Shown here: piece by piece, positions 42,977 through 55,054 of the stretch | Layout: every line of letters starts with the position of its first letter | Position numbering within the stretch: the stretch's first letter is position 1 | Assembly: GCF_001902635.1 (NCBI RefSeq) | Contig: NZ_MJAO01000005.1 | Span: 124,001 to 188,000, forward strand | DNA from: Serratia marcescens | GTDB taxonomy: Bacteria; Pseudomonadota; Gammaproteobacteria; Enterobacterales; Enterobacteriaceae | Direction of reading: 5' to 3' | Length of the DNA stretch: 64,000 nucleotides | Program-made: the position numbers and the translations under genes | The notes under the pieces: generated by a model | The model's input: the letters and a program-made list of their open reading frames with translations, nothing else | Told to the model about the DNA's origin: nothing | The model's database searches: none

Positions 42977-43132
42977 ATGTCTAAATTAGCCAAAGAAATT
43001 AGCATGAACAAAGCAGCCGTAACCGTTGCAGCTGATAAAAAAGACGCACGAAAAGCACTGGCTCAATCTATGCTGGATAGCGTTTCTGGCGGTTGGGTCA
43101 ACGCCTTTGCGCGTTGGTCTAAGAGTTTCTAA
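42977..43132 (+). CDS. xyeA: XYE-type RiPP precursor peptide (triceptide/xenorceptide-like) XyeA
   Basis: A 51-residue precursor. The ATG at 42977 (MSKLAKEISMNKAAVTVAAD) follows the SD agaaagga by about seven bases; the longer frame from 42929 lacks a matching SD. The leader is 39 residues, lysine/alanine-rich, ending LAQSMLDSVSGG, a double-glycine site for the C39 peptidase of the exporter. The predicted core is 12 residues, WVNAFARWSKSF. It holds three aromatic-X-X units (WVN, FAR, WSK), the substrate pattern of three-residue-cyclophane-forming radical SAM enzymes. Family assignment rests on this pattern plus the A-B-C-D-E gene order. The product would be a small cationic cyclophane peptide; antibacterial activity is inferred from related systems. 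Confidence 0.88.
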   Translation: MSKLAKEISMNKAAVTVAADKKDARKALAQSMLDSVSGGWVNAFARWSKSF

Positions 43133-43142
43133 TTAATCTTGG

Positions 43143-43170
43143 TGCAGGGTGGGAAACCGCCCTGCATTTC
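43143..43170 (+). terminator. stem-loop attenuator after the precursor gene
   Basis: TGCAGGGTGG and CCGCCCTGCA form a 10-bp stem (one G·T) closed by a GAAA tetraloop, followed by TTTC. It starts 11 bases after the xyeA stop and precedes the maturase gene. Likely a partial terminator or 3' stabiliser giving more precursor than enzyme mRNA (inference). Confidence 0.65.
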
Positions 43171-43197
43171 TTCCCTTGTTGAACAGTGGTGCAGGCA

Positions 43198-44376
43198 ATG
43201 ACGAATAAGCAAAAAATAAAGCATCTTGAAATAATTCTAAAGGTTAGTGAACGATGCAACATTAACTGTACGTATTGCTATGTGTTCAACCTGGGTAATG
43301 ATTTGGCAATAAATTCAAAACCAATTATTTCTCATAACATCATTAAAGACCTGAGAGGGTTTTTCGAGCGCGCCTGCCAGGAATACGAAATCGAAACGGT
43401 TCAGGTAGACTTTCATGGCGGTGAGCCGTTAATGATGGGCAAAGAGAGATTCGAAAATGCCTGTAAAGAACTCATCTCAGGTGATTATCATGGCGCCAGG
43501 CTTAACCTTGCCTGCCAAACAAACGCTATTCTTATAGATAATGAGTGGATTGATATTTTCTCAAAATATAATATCAGCGTGGGTATTTCTATTGATGGGC
43601 CCAAGCACATTAACGACAGACATCGCCTGGATAGAAAAGGCCGTAGTACCTATGAAGGCACGGTAAAGGGGCTGGAAATGTTGCAGGCCGCCTGGAAAGC
43701 GGGCAGGTTGATCGATGAGCCCGGTATCCTGTGCGTCGCTAACCCTTCGGTCAAAGGGGCTGAAATCTATCGCCATTTTGTCGATGTGCTGAAATGCAAA
43801 AAATTTGATTTCCTCATTCCGGATGAAAGTCATGACACATGCACGGATCCGGAAGGACTGGCGGATTTTTATTGCTCGGCGCTGGACGAGTTCTTTTTTG
43901 ACGCGGATAAAGACGTCTATGTGCGCTACTTCCATACGCACATTCAATCCATGTTGAGTTCAGAATTCAATCCAGTAATGGGAGTAAGCAAAGCCGGGAA
44001 CGATACTCTCGCTTTCACGGTGAGTTCCGATGGTGAACTGTATGTGGATGATACGCTGAGAGCGACCAATGACCCTATATTTACGCCTATTGGAAATGTT
44101 CATCATTTAATGCTGTCAGATACCCTCGCTTCATGGCAGATGAAAAAATATATGGCTGTGAATAATCAGCTTCCTACCGTTTGCGTTGACTGTGTCTGGC
44201 AAAAAGCCTGTGGCGGCGGGCGTCATATTCAGCGTTATTCCGCCACCGATGACTTTAACCGTGAAACTGTGTTTTGTCCGTCGGTAAGAAAGATTATGAG
44301 CCGTGCGGCCTCGCATTTGATTGAATCGGGCGTGGCAGAGGATATAATCATGAGAAACTTAGAGGTTAACTCATGA
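43198..44376 (+). CDS. xyeB: radical SAM/SPASM cyclophane-forming maturase XyeB
   Basis: Radical SAM peptide maturase expected to crosslink aromatic residues of XyeA to the Cβ of the residue two positions on. ATG 43198 (MTNKQKIKHLEIILKVSERC) gives 392 residues; GTG 43186 in frame is an alternative. The cluster motif CNINCTYCYVF (Cx3Cx2C) is near residue 19. Further motifs are DFHGGEPLMMGKERF, ISVGISIDGPKHINDRHR and a C-terminal SPASM-type Cys set (CVDCVWQKACGGGRHIQRYS, then FCPS) for extra Fe-S clusters. No separate RRE gene is seen. Clearly lower GC than neighbouring chromosomal genes. The stop overlaps the next gene by 4 bases. Confidence 0.9.
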   Translation: MTNKQKIKHLEIILKVSERCNINCTYCYVFNLGNDLAINSKPIISHNIIKDLRGFFERACQEYEIETVQVDFHGGEPLMMGKERFENACKELISGDYHGARLNLACQTNAILIDNEWIDIFSKYNISVGISIDGPKHINDRHRLDRKGRSTYEGTVKGLEMLQAAWKAGRLIDEPGILCVANPSVKGAEIYRHFVDVLKCKKFDFLIPDESHDTCTDPEGLADFYCSALDEFFFDADKDVYVRYFHTHIQSMLSSEFNPVMGVSKAGNDTLAFTVSSDGELYVDDTLRATNDPIFTPIGNVHHLMLSDTLASWQMKKYMAVNNQLPTVCVDCVWQKACGGGRHIQRYSATDDFNRETVFCPSVRKIMSRAASHLIESGVAEDIIMRNLEVNS

Positions 44377-45236
44377 TCAAGCGCCTATCCTTATTGGCAT
44401 TCTTGTTTTCCGGCATCAGCATGGCGAGCCTTCCCGCTGATTTTGGGCGGTTGCGGTATGATGAACGCGGGCTGCCGTTAATTGATGTTCGGATCGATAA
44501 CCGTCTTCATACCTTAATGTTGGATACCGGCAGCGGGGAGGGGATGCATCTTTATAAACACGATCTTGACAATTTAGTGGCTAATCCGGGCCTGCAAGCG
44601 ACCGAACAAGCCCCGCGTCGGTTGATGGATGTGTCAGGGGGTGAAAATAAAGTTTCCTCATGGAAGATTAGCCGATTATTTATTTCCAATATCCCTTTCG
44701 ATAATGTTGAGGCGGTAAGTTTTAAACCGTGGGGATTAAGCATCGGTGGTGATGTTCCTGTGAATGAAGTGATGGGGCTGGGGCTATTTCGCGAACGTCG
44801 GGTTCTGATGGATTTTCAAAACGACCGGCTGCAGATATTGGCGCATTTGCCGTCTGACATAAAGAAATGGTCATCCTACCCCATTGAACAAACCGCATCT
44901 GGGCTGCGTGTTACCGCCTCTGCAGGCGATGCGCCTTTGCATTTGATCGTCGATACCGCCGCCAGCCACTCTCTCCTGTTTTCAGACCGCTTGCCGCCAG
45001 GGCTCCTTTTCTCTGGGTGCCGCGACATCGAGCCGGAAGCGTCGAACCTGGATTGCCGGGTGACAAAAATCGCTTTTACGGATCGCGAAGGTAAGGCTCG
45101 TGATGACCAGGCGGTCGTCGCTTCTGGCGCCACGCCCCCGGAACTGGATTTTGACGGCCTGTTGGGGATGAAGTTTATGCGGGGACATCAGGTGATCATC
45201 GATATGCCTGAACGCCTGCTTTATATCAGCCGTTAG
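44373..45236 (+). CDS. xyeC: retropepsin-like aspartyl protease family protein XyeC
   Basis: A 287-residue exported protein with signal peptide MIKRLSLLAFLFSGISMASL (cleavage probably near MAS–LPAD). Two pepsin/retropepsin-like halves are seen. The first has LMLDTGSGEGMHLY (Asp-Thr-Gly) near residue 50 and the second LIVDTAASHSLLF (Asp-Thr-Ala) near residue 193, with a C-terminal DGLLGMKFMRGHQVIIDMPERLLYISR strand. So it looks like a periplasmic bilobal aspartyl-protease-like protein. It may trim the peptide or act in self-protection; no direct evidence. Coupled to xyeB by ATGA overlap. Confidence 0.82.
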   Translation: MIKRLSLLAFLFSGISMASLPADFGRLRYDERGLPLIDVRIDNRLHTLMLDTGSGEGMHLYKHDLDNLVANPGLQATEQAPRRLMDVSGGENKVSSWKISRLFISNIPFDNVEAVSFKPWGLSIGGDVPVNEVMGLGLFRERRVLMDFQNDRLQILAHLPSDIKKWSSYPIEQTASGLRVTASAGDAPLHLIVDTAASHSLLFSDRLPPGLLFSGCRDIEPEASNLDCRVTKIAFTDREGKARDDQAVVASGATPPELDFDGLLGMKFMRGHQVIIDMPERLLYISR

Positions 45237-45240
45237 TTCG

Positions 45241-46458
45241 ATGGACAAAGAGAACTCGCTTTTCCGCCCAGAGGCGTTGCAGCATAAAAAAAACGCCTGG
45301 CTGGGCGACTTTACCGTGTCGGCGCCATCGGTGTTGCCCATCGCGTTATGGAGCGCCGTTGGCGTTTTGCTGTTGGCTACCCTCCTGTTATTTACCACTT
45401 ATGCCAAAAGAGTCCCCGTGACCGGGCGCGTGATCTATACGCCTTCCGCTGCTGAGGCGGTGTTTAACCATGACGGGATAATCGGCCGCATCGAAGTACG
45501 CCAAGGGGAAAGGGTTAAAAAAGGGGATGTCATCGCGACGTTTTCACGCGATGTCGCCTACGTCGGGGGAGGTATGAATCAGGCATTGCAAGATGCGGCG
45601 CAGCGCCAGCTCACCGAGTTGCAAAAGCGCGGGGGGGAACGGCGTAGAGAGGGAGAAGAGGAGCGCCAGCGCTTGCGTGAGAAAGTCAGCGCCAAAGAGC
45701 AGGAAATGACGGCGATTCGAGCGGCGGCGGAGGCAGAATCAGAACGCGGCGTCGGTTTGAAAAAACGCATGGAGTTTTATCAACAGTTGTTCCAGAAAGG
45801 CGTCACGACCGTACAAGAGAAAATCGAGCGAGAGAACGAATACCACAGCTCCGTTGCACAGCTGAGTCTGCATCGAATCAACATCGCGCGCGTGCAAGGA
45901 GAACGGTTGCAATTCGTGGATGAGCTGGCGCGCTCGGAAGCGCAAGAAAAGCAGTCGCTGACAGAAATGCAGCAGCAGAAAGTCACGCTGCAGCAACAGG
46001 TAATTAACGCATCTGCCGTGGTCGAGTCCCGCGTGGTTGCTCCGCTGGATGGCGTCGTCGCCTCAATGAGCATACTGGAGGGTCAGAGAGTGACCGCCGG
46101 TGCGATTGCTGCGGTGGTGGTACCGGAAAATGCACGTCCGTACGTTGAAATGTGGATCCCGCCCTCTGCGCTGCAGGAGGTGAAAGCGGGTCAGCATGTC
46201 TTCATGCGGGTCGCATCCTTGCCGTGGGAGTGGTTTGGGAAAGTGTCCGGTACGGTTGCCGCCGTCAGTGCGAGTCCTGAGGCCCTGACGGGAAATAATC
46301 GGCGTTTTCGCGTGTTGATCGCGCCCGATGCCGGAACGCGAGCGCTGCCCGCGGGCGTGGACGTTGAGGCCGACATATTGACGACGCATCGGCGCATCTG
46401 GGAATGGCTCTTCTTACCATTAAAACAAAGTATTAACCGCATGACGGCTGAGAGTTGA
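45241..46458 (+). CDS. xyeD: HlyD-type membrane fusion (adaptor) protein XyeD
   Basis: A 405-residue periplasmic adaptor for the peptide exporter. It has an N-terminal cytoplasmic tail, a single TM at about residues 30–55 (VLPIALWSAVGVLLLATLLLF) and a biotinyl-lipoyl half (RIEVRQGERVKKGDVIATFS). A long α-helical hairpin/coiled coil (~115–260) follows, then the second lipoyl half (VVAPLDGVVASMSILEGQRVTAG) and a β-barrel. Matches CvaA/bacteriocin-type adaptors. It starts 4 bases after xyeC and ends 3 bases before the ABC gene. Confidence 0.9.
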   Translation: MDKENSLFRPEALQHKKNAWLGDFTVSAPSVLPIALWSAVGVLLLATLLLFTTYAKRVPVTGRVIYTPSAAEAVFNHDGIIGRIEVRQGERVKKGDVIATFSRDVAYVGGGMNQALQDAAQRQLTELQKRGGERRREGEEERQRLREKVSAKEQEMTAIRAAAEAESERGVGLKKRMEFYQQLFQKGVTTVQEKIERENEYHSSVAQLSLHRINIARVQGERLQFVDELARSEAQEKQSLTEMQQQKVTLQQQVINASAVVESRVVAPLDGVVASMSILEGQRVTAGAIAAVVVPENARPYVEMWIPPSALQEVKAGQHVFMRVASLPWEWFGKVSGTVAAVSASPEALTGNNRRFRVLIAPDAGTRALPAGVDVEADILTTHRRIWEWLFLPLKQSINRMTAES

Positions 46459-46461
46459 CAC

Positions 46462-48585
46462 ATGTTTTTTTCCTGGCAAAAAACACCGCTGATTCTACAG
46501 TCGGAAACGAATGAGTGCGGGTTGGCCTGTTTGTCCATGATGGCCGGCTATTTCGGCAAACGCATCGATCTTGCCTCTGCGCGTACCCTTCACGGGATCG
46601 GCAGCCACGGGATGACGCTGCGAGACCTCATCACGGCATTTGAACGGGTGGGGATGACGGCTCGTGCTTCGCGAGTCGAGCTGGATGAACTGCGCTCTCT
46701 TAGCCGCCCCGCGATTCTTCACTGGTCATTCAATCATTTTGTGGTTCTGGTGAAAGTGACGCGTCGGGGCGCAGTGATCCTGGATCCTGCCATTGGCCGC
46801 CGCAGTATCTCATTGCGTGAACTGTCGGATAAATTTACCGGCGTTTTGGTGGAAGCGTGGCCTGCGGAGACCTTCGACAAGAAACCACTGGAAATGAATG
46901 TCACCGTATCCGATCTTTTCCGCGGCGTGCGGGGGTTGAGGCGCATTTTTACCGGTGTTCTGATGCTTTCGGTTTTGGTGGAACTGCTCTCCATTGCGGT
47001 ACCCGCCGCGTCACAATTTACGATCGACACATTAGTGCGTTCATCAGACCGCGAAGGCATATTCTTTGTCGGTATCGTGGTTATTTCCGCGTTGCTGATT
47101 AAGTCCGCCTTTTCGGTGGTGCGTGCCTGGATTTTGATGAACCTGCGCTACACGCTCGGCGTGAAATGGGCTGAAATGTTCTTTAACCGGCTTATCAAGC
47201 TCACGCTGTCATTTTTTGAGAAGCGTCACACCGGCGATATCGCGTCGCGCTTCCAGTCGTTGACCGCCATTCAAGACGCGTTTACGGCCGATATGGTCGC
47301 CTCCCTGCTTGACGCGATCGTGATTGTCATTTCGATGGCGATCATTTTTACCTATTCACCTGTGCTGGCTATTGGTCCTCTGATCGCCGCCTGTGCCTAT
47401 GCCGCCTTGAAGGCGGGCCTGTTCTCGACCTACCGCAATCGTAAAATTGAACATATCGCTTTTGAAGCGGTGCAGTCCTCCCATTTCCTTGAAACCGTCA
47501 GAGCGATCGGCGCGATCAAAATGTTGAACCTGACGCCGGTTCGTCGGCGCGAATGGGTCAACCATGTGGTCAACAGCACGCACGCGGGGAACCAGCTGTT
47601 TAAACTCGATCTGCTGACCAACACGGCGGCCGTGCTGCTGGTGGGATTTTCCGGGATTTTCGTGCTTAGCGTCGGGGCCATCGGATTTGATAAAGGCATC
47701 ACGACCGGCGCATTGTTGGCCGTGATGCTTTATGCCGATATGGTGATTACCCGCACCGTGAAGTTAGTCAACGCGGTTTCTGATTTCTGCCTGGTATCCA
47801 TGCACAGCCAGCGTCTGACGGATGTGGCCGTTTCGCCTGTGGAACGGGATGAGGAAGAGCGGGCGCCGCCACAGTTGAATGGGCATATCGTGATCCGCAA
47901 CCTGGCGTTCCGCCATTCCCAATCTGAGCGCAATATCTTTGAGGGGATCAATCTTGAGGTAATGCCCGGAGAAAACGTCGCCATTGTCGGGCCGTCCGGA
48001 TGCGGCAAGTCAACGTTCCTCCATGTGCTGGCTGGGCTGTACGAATCCACCGAGGGGGATGTTTTCATCAATGGCGCGGGGGTGTCCGGCATGGGGCGAC
48101 GAACCCTCCGCGAACATGTCGCTTTTGTCATGCAGGATGACAAGCTTTTAGCCGGAACCATACGGCAGAATATTACCGGCTTTACTGCGTCACCGGACGT
48201 GGAACGCATGGCGGAATGCGCCAACCATGCAGCCATTGACGAGGAAATCGGCGCTTTCCCACAGGGATATGACTCGATGATCGGCGATATCGGCAGCACG
48301 CTTTCAGGCGGGCAGCGCCAGCGTATTTCTATCGCCAGGGCGCTGTACAGGCAACCGGGAGTGCTGTTGCTGGATGAAGCAACCAGCGATCTCGATATCG
48401 ATAACGAGAAAAAGATCACCCGCGCCATCGGGCGGTTGCCGATAACCCGCATTTTTGTCGCACATCGCCCCGAAATGATTAAGTCAGCGGATAGGGTCTT
48501 TAATCTTCATCTGAATACTTGGGTCAAGCAGGAAACCCGAACCGCCGCCACAATGTTGATCGCCGACAAGGTTCATTCTGGCTGA
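46462..48585 (+). CDS. xyeE: peptidase-containing ABC exporter XyeE (C39 PCAT)
   Basis: A 707-residue bacteriocin-type exporter that cleaves after the leader Gly-Gly and exports the core. The N-terminal C39 peptidase has Cys in QSETNECGLACLSMMAGYFG, His in LHWSFNHFVVLVKV and Asp in VILDPAIGRRSI. Six membrane helices follow (~160–430). The nucleotide-binding domain has Walker A VGPSGCGKSTFLHVLAGL, signature LSGGQRQRISIARALYRQ and Walker B GVLLLDEATSDLD. Resembles CvaB/LapB-like transporters. Needs an outer-membrane TolC-type channel from elsewhere. Last gene of the operon. Confidence 0.93.
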   Translation: MFFSWQKTPLILQSETNECGLACLSMMAGYFGKRIDLASARTLHGIGSHGMTLRDLITAFERVGMTARASRVELDELRSLSRPAILHWSFNHFVVLVKVTRRGAVILDPAIGRRSISLRELSDKFTGVLVEAWPAETFDKKPLEMNVTVSDLFRGVRGLRRIFTGVLMLSVLVELLSIAVPAASQFTIDTLVRSSDREGIFFVGIVVISALLIKSAFSVVRAWILMNLRYTLGVKWAEMFFNRLIKLTLSFFEKRHTGDIASRFQSLTAIQDAFTADMVASLLDAIVIVISMAIIFTYSPVLAIGPLIAACAYAALKAGLFSTYRNRKIEHIAFEAVQSSHFLETVRAIGAIKMLNLTPVRRREWVNHVVNSTHAGNQLFKLDLLTNTAAVLLVGFSGIFVLSVGAIGFDKGITTGALLAVMLYADMVITRTVKLVNAVSDFCLVSMHSQRLTDVAVSPVERDEEERAPPQLNGHIVIRNLAFRHSQSERNIFEGINLEVMPGENVAIVGPSGCGKSTFLHVLAGLYESTEGDVFINGAGVSGMGRRTLREHVAFVMQDDKLLAGTIRQNITGFTASPDVERMAECANHAAIDEEIGAFPQGYDSMIGDIGSTLSGGQRQRISIARALYRQPGVLLLDEATSDLDIDNEKKITRAIGRLPITRIFVAHRPEMIKSADRVFNLHLNTWVKQETRTAATMLIADKVHSG

Positions 48586-50526
<1,941 letters not shown>

Positions 50527-50538
50527 AATATTTGGTAG

Positions 50539-51903
<1,365 letters not shown>

Positions 51904-51928
51904 GTTCGACTGATTCGGTTGTAAAATA

Positions 51929-51953
51929 AAAACCCGCTGCGGCGGGTTTTTTT
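51929..51953 (+). terminator. eno terminator
   Basis: AAAACCCGC and GCGGGTTTT stem with TGCG loop, then seven T residues, 28 bases after the eno stop. A second related stem (AAACCCGCcgcaGCGGGTTT, 51987–52006) follows for the convergent permease gene. Confidence 0.85.
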
Positions 51954-51986
51954 ATGGCCGACGTTCGGCCAAAAGCGAGTAATAAA

Positions 51987-52006
51987 AAACCCGCCGCAGC
52001 GGGTTT
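51987..52006 (-). terminator. terminator of the hut-linked permease gene
   Basis: AAACCCGC…GCGGGTTT stem with cgca loop; on the minus strand it ends in TTTTTTATT. It lies 16 bases beyond the permease stop. Confidence 0.75.
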
Positions 52007-52021
52007 CATCAGAAGCGAGCG

Positions 52022-53416
52022 TTACATCTGCTGCGTTGCCGCGCTCACCGGCGAGCCGCCGCCTTTCTTGCGCACCCACAGCCAGTAAGCCACGGTGAGG
52101 AGAGCGATCCACGCCAGCCCGACGTAAAGCGCGATGCGGCTCTCTTCGAAGTAACCGAGCAGGCCGATGACGAACACCATAAAGGCGGTCGCGAGCGCCG
52201 GCGCCACCGGCCACCACGGCACTGGGAAGCTCAGCTGACGGGTTTCTTCCGGCGACAGCGTGCGGCGCATGGCGACCTGCGACAGCAGAATCATCAGCCA
52301 TACCCAGACGGTGGCGAAGGTGGCGATCGAGGCGATAATCATGAAGATCTTCTCCGGGATCAGGTAATTGAGCACCACCGCCAGCAGCAGGGCGACCGAC
52401 ATCACCAGCACTGTCATCCACGGCACGCCGCTGTTGGTCAGCTTGGAGAAGCTGCGCGGCGCCTGGCCGTCCTGCGCCATGCCGTACATCATGCGGCCGG
52501 CGCCGAAGATATCGCTGTTGATGGCCGAGATGGCGGCGGTGATCACCACCACGTTCAGCACGTTGGCGGCGGAGCTGATGCCGAGGTTACTGAAAATCTC
52601 AACGAACGGGCTGCCGTTCTGGCCGATGCTGTTCCACGGGTAGATTGCCATCAGCACCGTCAGCGTCAGCACGTAAAACAGCAGAATGCGCACCGGCACG
52701 GCGTTGATCGCTTTCGGCAGCACTTTGGCGGGGTCTTTCGCCTCGCTGGCGGTGATGCCGATGATTTCGATGCCGCCGAAGGCGAACATCACGACCGCTA
52801 GCGAAGCGACCACGCCGCCGATGCCGTTAGGCATAAAGCCGCCGTGCTGCCACAGGTTGCTGAGGCCGGTAGCGTGCTGGGTCTGGCCGAAGCCGAACAG
52901 CATCACCGCCGCGCCGCCGACGATCATCGCCACGATGGCGGCGACCTTGACCAACGACAGCCAGAATTCCATTTCACCGAACACTTTGACGCTGCACAGG
53001 TTGAGCGCGCCGATAAACAGAATGATGCTGAGCACCCAAACCCACTGGGCGACGTCCGGGAACCACAGCCCCATATAGATGCCGAAGGCGGTGACGTCCG
53101 CCAGGGCGACGATCACCATTTCAAAGGTGTAGGTCCAGCCGGTGAGGAACCCGGCCAGCGGGCCGAGGTAGTGGCTGGCGTAGTGGCCGAACGAGCCGGA
53201 AACCGGCTGATGTACCGCCATTTCACCCAGCGCGCGCATGACCATGAAGACCGCCGCGCCGCCCACCAGGTAGGCCAACAGCACCGCCGGGCCGGCCATC
53301 TGAATGGCGCCGGCGGAGCCGTAGAACAGGCCGGTGCCGATCGCCGAGCCGAGAGCCATGAAACGGATATGTCGCGCGTTTAGTCCGCGTCTGAGTTGTG
53401 TCGTTTCGTTACGCAT
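52022..53416 (-). CDS. APC-family amino acid permease (ProY/HutT-like, probable histidine permease)
   Basis: A 464-residue inner-membrane permease with 12 hydrophobic segments. Started at the ATG at 53416 ([20 protein letters not shown]); the longer frame lacks conservation. AAT-subfamily hallmarks are [80 protein letters not shown] and [17 protein letters not shown]. It most resembles ProY/HutT. Location just downstream of hutH on the same strand suggests histidine (or urocanate) uptake. Proline or another amino acid is possible; specificity cannot be read from the sequence. Confidence 0.87.
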   Translation of the reverse strand: MRNETTQLRRGLNARHIRFMALGSAIGTGLFYGSAGAIQMAGPAVLLAYLVGGAAVFMVMRALGEMAVHQPVSGSFGHYASHYLGPLAGFLTGWTYTFEMVIVALADVTAFGIYMGLWFPDVAQWVWVLSIILFIGALNLCSVKVFGEMEFWLSLVKVAAIVAMIVGGAAVMLFGFGQTQHATGLSNLWQHGGFMPNGIGGVVASLAVVMFAFGGIEIIGITASEAKDPAKVLPKAINAVPVRILLFYVLTLTVLMAIYPWNSIGQNGSPFVEIFSNLGISSAANVLNVVVITAAISAINSDIFGAGRMMYGMAQDGQAPRSFSKLTNSGVPWMTVLVMSVALLLAVVLNYLIPEKIFMIIASIATFATVWVWLMILLSQVAMRRTLSPEETRQLSFPVPWWPVAPALATAFMVFVIGLLGYFEESRIALYVGLAWIALLTVAYWLWVRKKGGGSPVSAATQQM

Positions 53417-53452
53417 GTTGTTTCCCGTTAAGTGTTTGCCGAACAGGCACGC

Positions 53453-53488
53453 GCTGCCCACACCGGGTGGAACGCACCCGGTGGGGCA
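53453..53488 (-). other. long intercistronic hairpin between hutH and the permease gene
   Basis: CTGCCC-A-CACCGGGTG and CACCCGGTGGGGCAG pair over 15 bp with a single bulged base and a GAACG loop. Lacking a T-run, it is more likely an RNA-processing or stability element than a full terminator, setting permease level below hutUH (inference). Confidence 0.6.
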
Positions 53489-53518
53489 GAATAAACTGCG
53501 TGATTCAGTGTGTGATGA

Positions 53519-55054
53519 TTATGCCAGGCTAGGCAGCAGCGCCGCAGGCAGCAGCGATGTCAGGTGACCGGCCGCCAACAGCTGGCTGGCGGCTTCAATG
53601 TCGGGGGCGAAGAAACGATCCTTGTCGTAGAAACTGACATGCTCGCGCAGCAGACGGCGCGCCTGCTCCAGACCTTCCGAGGTCTTCAGGCCGTTGCGGA
53701 AATCCAGGCCCTGGCAGGCGGCCAGCCATTCGACTGCCAGAATGCCGCGCACGTTGTCCGCCATGCTCCACAGGCGACGACCGGCGGCCGGTGCCATGGA
53801 GACGTGGTCTTCCTGGTTGGCGGAGGTCGGGATGCTGTCGACGCTCGACGGGTGCGCCAGCGCTTTGTTCTCGCTGGCCAGCGCCGCAGCGGTGACCTGG
53901 GCGATCATGAAGCCGGAGTTCACGCCGCCGTTTTCCACCAGGAACGGTGGCAGCTGCGACATGTGTTTGTCCATCATCAGCGAGATGCGGCGCTCGGACA
54001 GCGAGCCGATTTCTGCGAACGCCAGCGCCAGGTTGTCGGCAGCCATCGCCACCGGTTCGGCGTGGAAGTTGCCGCCGGACAGCACGTCGCCTTGTTCGGC
54101 GAACACCAGCGGGTTATCGGAAACGGCGTTGGCTTCGATCTCCAACACCTCGGCGGCCTGGCGGATCTGCGTCAGGCAGGCGCCCATCACCTGCGGCTGA
54201 CAGCGCAGGGAGTAAGGATCCTGCACTTTTTCACAGTTGCGGTGCGAGTCGGAGACTTCGCTGCGCTCACCGAGCAGATGGCGGTAGGCGAGGGCGGCGT
54301 CGATCTGGCCGCGCTGGCCGCGCACGTCGTGGATGCGTGCATCGAACGGGCTGCGGGAACCCAGCGCCGCTTCCACCGTCAGGCTGCCCGCCACGGTGGC
54401 GGCGGCAAACAGATCTTCCGCATCGAACAGGCCGCGCAGCGCGAAGGCGGCGGAGACCTGGGTGCCGTTCAACAGCGCCAGACCCTCTTTCGCCGCCAGC
54501 GTCAGCGGTTTCAGGCCGGCCTTGGCCAACGCTTCAGTCGCCGGCAGCCATTGGCCCTGATAGCGTGCCTGGCCTTCGCCCAGCAGCACCAGGCTCATGT
54601 GCGCCAGCGGTGCCAGGTCGCCGGAAGCGCCGACCGAGCCCTTCAGCGGGATATGCGGATAGACTTCGGCGTTGACCAGCGCGATCAGCGCCTGGATGAC
54701 TTCCAGACGGATGCCGGAGAAGCCGCGCGACAGGCTATTGATCTTCAGCACCATGATCAGGCGCACCAGGTTGTCGTCGGTCGGCTCACCCACGCCGGCG
54801 GCGTGCGACAGCACGATCGAACGCTGCAGGTTTTCCAGATCGTCGCGGGCGATGCGCGTCGAAGCCAGCAGGCCGAACCCGGTGTTGATGCCGTAGGTGG
54901 TGCGGTTTTCTTCAACGATGCGTTCCACGCAGGCCACGCTCTGCTGGATTGGCGCGTAGGCGTTGTCGTCCAGCGTCAGGGTAACCGGATGTTGATAGAC
55001 GTCGCGCAGTTGGGCCAGCGTCAGTTTGCCTGGGCGAATAGTCAGCGCTTTCAT
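53519..55054 (-). CDS. hutH: histidine ammonia-lyase HutH
   Basis: HutH deaminates histidine to urocanate, the first step of histidine degradation. The 511-residue protein has the MIO prosthetic-group triad Ala-Ser-Gly in [24 protein letters not shown] (residues ~143–145), plus [28 protein letters not shown] and [18 protein letters not shown]. The start overlaps the hutU stop by 4 bases, so both are translated as a unit, in the order U then H as in Klebsiella. Confidence 0.98.
   Translation of the reverse strand: MKALTIRPGKLTLAQLRDVYQHPVTLTLDDNAYAPIQQSVACVERIVEENRTTYGINTGFGLLASTRIARDDLENLQRSIVLSHAAGVGEPTDDNLVRLIMVLKINSLSRGFSGIRLEVIQALIALVNAEVYPHIPLKGSVGASGDLAPLAHMSLVLLGEGQARYQGQWLPATEALAKAGLKPLTLAAKEGLALLNGTQVSAAFALRGLFDAEDLFAAATVAGSLTVEAALGSRSPFDARIHDVRGQRGQIDAALAYRHLLGERSEVSDSHRNCEKVQDPYSLRCQPQVMGACLTQIRQAAEVLEIEANAVSDNPLVFAEQGDVLSGGNFHAEPVAMAADNLALAFAEIGSLSERRISLMMDKHMSQLPPFLVENGGVNSGFMIAQVTAAALASENKALAHPSSVDSIPTSANQEDHVSMAPAAGRRLWSMADNVRGILAVEWLAACQGLDFRNGLKTSEGLEQARRLLREHVSFYDKDRFFAPDIEAASQLLAAGHLTSLLPAALLPSLA

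Noticed and set aside
42977-43132. Microcin or class IIb bacteriocin precursor instead of RiPP
   Set aside because: The Gly-Gly leader fits both, but an adjacent radical SAM maturase and a 12-residue aromatic core favour a modified peptide. Left as a low-probability alternative.
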